Origin: Panax quinquefolius
Lineage: Eukaryota > Streptophyta > Magnoliopsida > Apiales > Araliaceae
Reading direction: 5' to 3'
Length of the DNA stretch: 64,000 bases
Assembly: GCA_020205615.1 (NCBI GenBank)
Contig: CM035153.1
Location: forward strand, 79,931,853-79,995,852
Shown: positions 57,178-64,000 of the stretch, piece by piece
How positions within the stretch are numbered: the first letter of the stretch is position 1
Layout of the letters: the number at the start of each line of letters is the position of its first letter
The notes under the pieces: generated by a model
Seen by the model: only the letters and a program-made list of their open reading frames with translations
Told to the model about the DNA's origin: nothing
The model's database searches: none
Made by a program: the position numbers and the translations under genes

Positions 57178-58958
57178 TGTGATGCCCCCAAATCTGGGTA
57201 TCTTCCAACCCGACAGATGGTGCTACACGGTACTACCATTCACACATACATTCAATTGAAAAGCCTCAATAGAACGAATATGTCTTCTATATATTCAAAA
57301 TAATATTAACATTTCCCCAGGTTCTTTATAACCATTACATTATTCTTGTCATAATATCAAATATATTACAATCATTCACCCTATAATGTTACATAAGTAT
57401 TCTACGGGTTCGTCTTCGCCTTGCCCTTATCCTTGCCAGAGCCTTCGGTCCGTTCGATCTTAGCTGTGTTCATATGGTTCAAGCAAGAGTGAGCATGACT
57501 AACTCAGCAAGTACAACAATTCTAATAAACAACATACTTGAAACATAGGAATCATATATCTTCAATAACTGAACAATAGTTATGAAGTACTATCGATAAT
57601 TTAAAATAGCACTTCTTTTCCTTCAAAACATTTTACAACAACAATATTCAGTAAAACATTAATTCTGGTCCAAGACCTTGAGCTTTTATACTATATTTGA
57701 AAAGGACATCCCGACACTAAGTCTGTAAGTCCGACATTACTTACGAGGAGCATGTCTAGGTGATCAGCATATAGTACTCTATGTTGATCAACACTACATT
57801 CATTAAACGTATGTACGTTTAAGTTATTACAACCTCATGTGCCTGTCGTTTGACGACAAAACATTTTTAGCATACTCAGTCTTTATTTGAAAACCACACC
57901 AATATAACTTGGTACACATTGACCATGCTTTTGATAGAGACATAATATAAGTCTAGCCGAAAGAGTTGGCTTTGACTTCATCATACATCAATTCATGCGT
58001 AAGAATACATGAACCACAAAGCTTGTCCAGATTTGAACTGAAATAAGGGTTAGAATACTTGCCTTCAGCGTCTGTTACAGTTATAACATGTTCACATTTA
58101 AGTCTTTAAGTCTCTACAGTAAAGGATAACATCACATAACACATTAGGTCATGAATGAACATACATGGTTCCTTATGAATCTTACCCTTCTTCTCAATCT
58201 AATTACAACTTAGATTTGTTATTATTGGTTCCGGCTTTTCATTACGTCGTTCTTACATTCACATACAATTGACTTAATTTAACCTTAATTGATCATATTT
58301 AAGGTTTAAACATGTTTTAACAATATTATAATCAAGCTTTAGTTCATTACTAATGAGTTGCCATTCATTTCATACTTGTAAACCTTCTTCACTAGCCAAA
58401 CCCTATGGTGGCCAAGCAAGCGCTCGGGCGTTACCTTTCATCTCGTCTTCATGCATGAAGTTAGCGATGTAGCTAAAGCCTTGGCCGCAATCGTGGCGCC
58501 ATACTTAACCCTCTTGTCGCGTCATGACGCTTACTCTGCAGAAGTCTGCATACCTTTGTACATGGCTAATCGCAATACCACCATTATACCTTGGGTTGGC
58601 GTCGCGGCACTAACTCTGTGTACCAGATAACTTTGACAGATTTTTAACTTTGCGAAATTTCTGGGCTCGTAACTTCTTCATTATAAGTCCGAATTTTCTC
58701 GTTCAAGTGCCTACGTTTCACAAATTACATACTCTACGTGTTCATGCAAGAATTTTATCTATTTGACTTTGTTTACTCAAAATTCACCAATTGGTTCATT
58801 TTTAACGAAAACATTAAACGTTCGTGAACGTTCAATGCTCGTTTGTTCGTTCTAAGTCGAAATTCGGCCATTTTCGAGTCCACAACTCTATAATGCCAAA
58901 TATGACTTGTCTCCCATCGAAAACCAATGTTTTTGAGTTCAAACACAAAATCCGACTT
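57178..58958 (-). repeat. C-type LTR, right copy, cut by F
   Basis: Starts TGTGATGCCCCCAAATC; matches 19399-20848 and extends 340 bp further. That extension, in reverse complement, resembles the D LTR around 22490-22700, so C and D are related. GC-rich island at 58420-58630. The right end is the F insertion point. Confidence 0.78.
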
Positions 58959-61937
58959 TGTAACGATCGAGAAATTTGTAATTTAATTTAAATATTTATG
59001 GAATTAAATAAATATTTTAAATAATTTATTTATTGAGGAAAATAATTAATTGATAAGTTGTGGTGAATTAATTTAGTAACTAAATTTATTAATGTTAATT
59101 AAATTGAGTGTTGATAATTTTATCTGAAGGATTTAATTTAAGGAAATAATTAAATTAAATCAATTGCTTAATATTTAAGAAGATAATTAAATTAAATGAA
59201 TTGTTTAATTTAATGGAAATAAATAAATTAAATAAAGTGATGTTTCTAATTTATTAATTAAATTAGATATATAATTATTTATTAATTATAATGTATAATG
59301 ATAATAAGAATTTTATTATTATTATAAGTTATTTAAATTAACTAAATTAATGGTGTTACATGAAACTATACAATATAAATAATATAATAATAATTTAATT
59401 TGGGGGGAAAAGGTGTTAGCCAAACAAGGTCTTCTGGCCTTTGGCTTATTCAACTGACGCAAACTTTTTATTTTTTCTAACGAAAGGGAACGTGGGAGAG
59501 GCCAGTTATATTTTCTTACGCGTCTTATTTTTCACTAAGGCTAGACAATATAGAAAACACAGAGAAGGTTTAAGAGAAGAAGATAAACACAGAGGGGATT
59601 GAGAGTGAGAGCTTGAGAGAAGTTATTCTGTGATTATCAAGTGCAAGAAAAGGGCTTGTTAGTTGTTTTGCTAATCAAGGTATAAACTAGCCCCATTCTA
59701 ACTTTTAGTTTCGGTATATATGTATATATATTCTATGTGATTAGAAATGACGTGAATTGTGGTATGTATATATGTTCATGTAGGTTTGCAAAACTCTGTT
59801 AATCATCATGTATACTTGTTATTTGTTATCAAATTCGTAAAAATTGGTGTGTAGGAAAGGAATTGAAATATCAGTGTTATTATTCTTATAATATGGCTTA
59901 GAAAGTACAAATTTTCATGATCAATACTTGTTATAATCTATAATTTGTTGGCGAATTGTGATAATATGTTAAGAAACAAAAGCGGCATAGTTGGAATCGT
60001 GTTAATTGATGTAGAAACAAATTTACGGTGATTGAATTCGTTAAAAGTGTAAAAATGAAGAGATTTGGAAAAACTATGGTTTTGATTCTTCAAAATGATG
60101 TAGGTAATGTTTTGTATATAGAATGGTGTATAGCATGCTTAACTAGGATATTCTAAAGTTCTAGATGTTGAAGTGTGGTGAAATTCTGTAGAATTGGGAT
60201 TTTTGGCCTATAGCAGAGTCTAAGTTTGCGTTCTGTAAAAATTGAATCTGGTGCATCGCATGCAGGCGCCGTTCATGCTGCAAGGTGGGTTGTCTGCCTG
60301 CAGCTAGCTTACATCTCTGGCGTATGCACTACTACCGCTACATGTGAATTCCCGGTGTATTCTTGGCGCTTCGCCCAAGAGTGTGATCATAGACAATGAA
60401 GTCTGCTACTTCTGCAGACTTTGGTCATTTGTTATAGCATGGCTTAATGATTATGTTAACGTGTTAAATGTGTAAAAACAAGGTTAAAGCAGAAGTGTAT
60501 CATGTGGTTAGTAATTCTAAAATGCAAAATTAGAAAGTGGTGAAAATGATATGTATGATTTAAGGAACTTAGTGAGCAATGAATAAGTGTTGAGAAATGT
60601 CCACTTGTGGTTCTGAAATATGTATGGTAATGAAAGTCTTGTGCTAAAATGATAAGATTAGCTAGAATTATACATGTTATGGTATGTTAACATATCTAAT
60701 AGGTATTGTGATTCCACTAAAATGTGTAGGTGAACGTGAGTTGTAATATTATAGCTTACGCTTGAGGCAAGTTTCCTAACTCTACCTTGTGATTATTGAG
60801 CAAGTTTATTTACCCTGTCCCAATTATGATTTTGCCTGTTTCATAGCTATGCTACCTTTAAGTCAAGCAATCTATTTGTTTCTAAATTTTTACATTTAAT
60901 TTAAGCAAGCTTATTGATTCTATCTAGTGTGTGATTGTACTAGCTCTTGTAACCTAATTTGTTACATCGAGCAAGCTTTACTTTCCTTATTATCATTCGA
61001 AACATATACTGTTCTAATAAATTGATTCATAGAAGATTGTTCTAAATCCTTTGAATATAGCACTTTGCATGTATATCATGTTTATTCAATTATATATTGT
61101 TGTTATTCGATCCTTGATCTTGATAATCTTGTTTAATTCTATATTGATTATATTAAACCCTTATTGATTGAACTAGTCTATTATGGAATAGTGTTCTAAA
61201 ATTCTAGAACCACTGATAAGTTAGTTTCGAGCTAAACTTTCTTTAGTGTGGAAATTTTGAATTCAAACTGAGACGAACAACCCTAACATAGGGGATTTTT
61301 GTATGTGTAACATTTAGAAATTTGTGCACAATACATGGTACAAAGGGCTGATCCCCCTAAGTACGTTATGAAGGGTCTGTATAGTCTAAAAGGATGTTAA
61401 GGTTGAGGTAATAATACCTAAATACCAGAGACATAGTTTGTGGTCTTAAGACCCTCAGATATTGATCTCAAACTTGTTTTCTATTTTTGATCCGTAGAAT
61501 AAGTTCATTATTGTTCAGCATTCGTTGTTCATTCTCATGTTGTTATCATTGCTACTTCCTATATCAGTGAGCAATTGTTTGCTCACTCTTGCATTTAACA
61601 CTGCAACTAAAGTTGAGAAAGTCGATGGGCCGTCTACTAGCAAAGGAAAGGGCAAGATGTCCAAATGTTGAAGACTTATGAGAATTTTATTTAACAAATT
61701 ATGTTAAAGTCTTGTTTTAATAAGTGATGTATTCCGCATACTTATGTAATAATTTTAAGGTTAGATTATCTGGGATTTATTTTGAGATTATGATGTAACC
61801 CTTTAATGGGAAAGATTATTGTTTAAGTTATTTAAATTATGTCTTTATCCTTTGTGATGGGTAGTTAGATGTAATAGTTTTGATAAGTGAGAACCAAATC
61901 CTGTGGGAATGAAGTACCTGGATTTGGGGGTGTCACA
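58959..61937 (+). repeat. F 5' LTR
   Basis: About 2979 bp, TGTAACGATCG to GGGTGTCACA. The first ~1.2 kb follow the RE1 LTR; the last ~0.7 kb follow C/E-type LTRs and the 18770-19398 remnant in reverse. GC-rich island at 60250-60420. The start is inferred from the TG end and loss of C similarity. No reliable TATA box seen. Confidence 0.82.
59418..59446 (+). promoter_or_regulatory. Imperfect hairpin in F LTR
   Basis: AGCCAAA-caa-GGTC-ttct-GGCC-TTTGGCT; counterpart of 16349-16377 in RE1. Confidence 0.5.
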
Positions 61938-61940
61938 GGT

Positions 61941-62003
61941 TGGTATCAAAGCTATAGGTTATGAACCTTAGGTGGGGAAACCTTAGGAAGTAACCCTTAA
62001 GGA
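61941..62003 (+). other. F primer binding site and leader
   Basis: TGGTATCAAAGC (61941-61952), three bases after the LTR, then the leader with AACCTTAGGTGGGG and AACCTTAGG. Confidence 0.88.
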
Positions 62004-62169
62004 GACAGAGAATATAGAGGTGTTTAACACTTATCGAGTTTTAAGGAATGGATTAAGGTATCCATTGAAGGTATACAATAAAAGACATTATGTGCTATGT
62101 GTTAATAACTTATGTGCTCGCGAGTATAGAAAAATGTTAAGTAAAAACTTAAAATATTTTGTTGTCAGG

Positions 62170-62874
62170 ATGTCTAACGAAGGAGGATCTAGTATAACTA
62201 GGGAAGCGATACCTCAGATACCTATAGATGACGAACCCCGGGATATTCACGTAGTACGGGAGCAGTTGATCCAGGAGGATGAGCCTATAACCGATCCCGA
62301 TGAAAATAGTTCTGAGGAGGTAGAAGAGGATGATGAGGTAGAGGATCTTGAGGAGTTTCCACCAAACTCCATATCAGCTGAGATGTATGACGCTTTGTAC
62401 GATCGTAACATAGAATTACAGGATATGGTTGAGGAACTGAAGGAGTTGGTTGAGATGCATCATACTTTGATGGAGCAGAAGGATGCAGAGATTCAGGAAC
62501 TCGACTAATGCCTTGGAACTGAGTGGGACCTAGTTCATACCAAGGGTCAGCATGAAGACCTGTTGGCAGTAAACGAAAAGATGAAGACTGGCATGGAGAA
62601 ATTGAAAGATGATTTCAAGGAGGAATCAGCTAAGCGTGTAAGAGCAGAGGATGCTTGGATGAAGGCGACTCAACGTGCAGACCGTGCTGAGGCTAAGGTC
62701 CAAGTGAAGAAATACAAGATGAAGGAGATGGATTATGCTTTTAATTCGGCGATTGATAGGGCCCAGGATCGAGTCTATTATTACCCACCTCAGTTTGAAG
62801 ACTCGCCGAGGTTTGTGATGGATCATAGAACAACGTATCATATTATAGAGGAAGAGCGTCGAGAAGCCTTATGA
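62170..62874 (+). pseudogene. F ORF1: acidic coiled-coil protein upstream of gag
   Basis: I chose the MSNEGG start because it lies 218 bp from the primer site, close to E ORF1 (210 bp) with a similar start. The frame is open upstream to 62020, so an earlier start cannot be excluded. It is 234 codons with one in-frame TAA at 62506-62508. Residues about 30-75 are strongly acidic (SSEEVEEDDEVEDLEEF). Residues about 85-200 are Leu/Glu/Lys-rich and look like coiled coil, before and after the stop. A Tyr/Pro stretch (VYYYPPQFEDSP) is near the end. No zinc knuckle, unlike E ORF1. Function unknown. Confidence 0.72.
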
Positions 62875-63195
62875 CGTCTTAATATGCCTAGATAGAATAA
62901 GAGTGATGATAATGTGTGGTTAATTATGTGAATAAATAAACTATGAATCCCTTATTATGAGATAAATAAAGGAATAGTATGAGTATATAATCTTGAAACT
63001 TGTCTAGTTCAGGAAAGTGAATGTTTATAGCGGTTATGCTATCTTGAGTATGTTCTAAAACTTTATGAATAAATAAAATATCAAGGTTTATTTGGAATGT
63101 TATGTGTTATAGCTTTAATTTTGGAATGTTTAAGTTAAACTTCAAATACCCAAGAAGTTGAGTGATGATCTAATAAGCATATATCTTAACAGAAA
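62875..63195 (+). other. F spacer between ORF1 and gag
   Basis: About 320 bp, AT-rich with many stops; nothing recognisable. It has similar length and position to the E spacer. Confidence 0.7.
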
Positions 63196-64000
63196 ATGCC
63201 TCCTAGAAGAAGATAACCACGTCAACAAGTACCTCCAGAGGGGTCTACTAATAATAACAATGAGGCCAACACTAATCCAGTTCAACAATTGGTAGCTCTG
63301 TTGATGGGTGCACTTGCGAATCAACTGTAAGTTCAAGTCACAACTTTCAAGGAATTCAAAGTGGTTGGACCGCCAGAATTTTAAGGGTCTATGAATCTAG
63401 TGGAAGCCCAAACCTGGATCATGGAAATGGAGAAGGTGTTCGACGTTGCTAGAGTTAACGAAGATCAGAAGACTGCGTTCGCAACGTTCGTGCTGAAGTC
63501 TGAAGCTAGCTACTGGTGACAGGCAAATAAGGTTCATGGATGACAAGGAGTGAGAGCGTGGGATAGATTTAAGGAGATGTTCTTTGAAATGTACTTTCCA
63601 GCGAGTTCTCGAAATCAGCTGGAAGTGCAATTTCTGGAGCTAAAACAAGGAACTATGACGGTGCCAGAGTATGCTGCGAAGTTTAATGAGTTGGAAAGGT
63701 TTGCCACTTATCAAGTCAATACCGATGAGCGTAAAGAAAGAAGGTTCAAACAAGGATTGAAGCCCTGGCTTTACAACAAGGTTTTAATGTTCCAGCTGAA
63801 CACATTTGCAGCTGTACTGGAGAAGGCAATTATCGCGGAAGGTGGAAGCGATGCCTTGACCAAGTACAATCAAGAACAAAAGAAGAGGAAGAATGAGAAT
63901 GAAAATAAGTCTGGTGGAAGTAATGTTGGAAGTAACAATCAAAAGAGGAAGTGGAGCAAGAATTCGACTGCGGGAGGACAACAGGGAAATCAGCAGAAGA
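63196..64000 (+). pseudogene. F gag, N-terminal and capsid part, runs off window
   Basis: ATG at 63196 (MPPRRR). Capsid motifs in one frame: VEAQTWIMEMEKVFDV, KTAFATFVLKSEASYW, FKEMFFEMYFPASSRNQ, EVQFLELKQGTMTV, EYAAKFNELERFA, RRFKQGLKPWLYNKV. Basic Asn/Lys-rich tail at the end. Five in-frame stops (after RRR, NQL, PEF, SYW, VHG). The last two are TGA where relatives have Trp, i.e. G to A changes. No frameshift is seen, so decay is by point mutation. Closely similar to E gag. Confidence 0.87.

Larger units (their letters stand above)
58959..64000 (+). mobile_element. F: LTR element with ORF1 and gag, 5' part only
   Basis: Plus-oriented. LTR 58959-61937, primer site 61941-61952, ORF1 62170-62874, gag from 63196 to the window end. 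Pol and the 3' LTR would lie outside. A possible target duplication GACTT (58954-58958) cannot be checked. F is the youngest insertion at this end. Confidence 0.85.

Overview
The window looks like intergenic heterochromatin from a flowering plant nuclear genome. It is AT-rich, and every segment I can place belongs to long terminal repeat (LTR) retrotransposons of the Ty3/Gypsy type. I found no convincing host gene, tRNA, rRNA or organellar insert. The plant assignment rests on chromovirus-type integrases with a C-terminal chromodomain, primer binding sites matching the 3' end of initiator-Met tRNA, LTRs of 1.9-4.8 kb, and AAACCCTAA-type teloboxes. I cannot name the species.

The layout is a multi-level nest. 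Four boundary sets are supported by target-site duplications (TSDs). (1) RE1, plus strand, runs from before base 1 to 18764. Its internal region is non-coding, and A1 (minus, 4914-15594, TSD gaaaa) is inserted in it. (2) RE1 sits at the edge of an F-like LTR remnant (18770-19398). This is followed by LTR C (19399-20848), which is interrupted by D (plus, starts 20849). (3) The 5' LTR of D carries A2 (minus, 23982-32776, TSD tatat) and E (minus, 33089-53801, TSD aacta/gacta). E is itself interrupted by A3 (plus, 39691-48262, TSD gtatg). (4) The D internal region (54981-56690) is non-coding. Its 3' LTR begins at 56691 and is cut at 57178 by a second C-type LTR, which is cut at 58959 by F. F is a plus-strand element that leaves the window inside gag.

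There are three functional classes. A1, A2 and A3 are one chromovirus family with gag, protease, reverse transcriptase (RT), RNase H, integrase and chromodomain, all broken by stops, frameshifts or small deletions. RE1 and D have LTRs, a primer binding site and a polypurine tract but no readable protein, so they depended on proteins supplied in trans. E is a gag-only element: its pol is missing just downstream of gag, and an extra coiled-coil/zinc-knuckle open reading frame (ORF) lies upstream of gag. F has a coiled-coil ORF in the same place. RE1, D, E and F share a leader after the primer binding site, with repeated CCTTAGG palindromes. This suggests one cross-mobilising group of coding and non-coding partners.

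Many differences between LTR pairs, and several pol frameshifts, fall where CAG/CTG in one copy reads as CG-containing sequence in the other. This may be a base-calling artefact at methylated CHG sites, so the decay of A2, A3 and E may be overstated.
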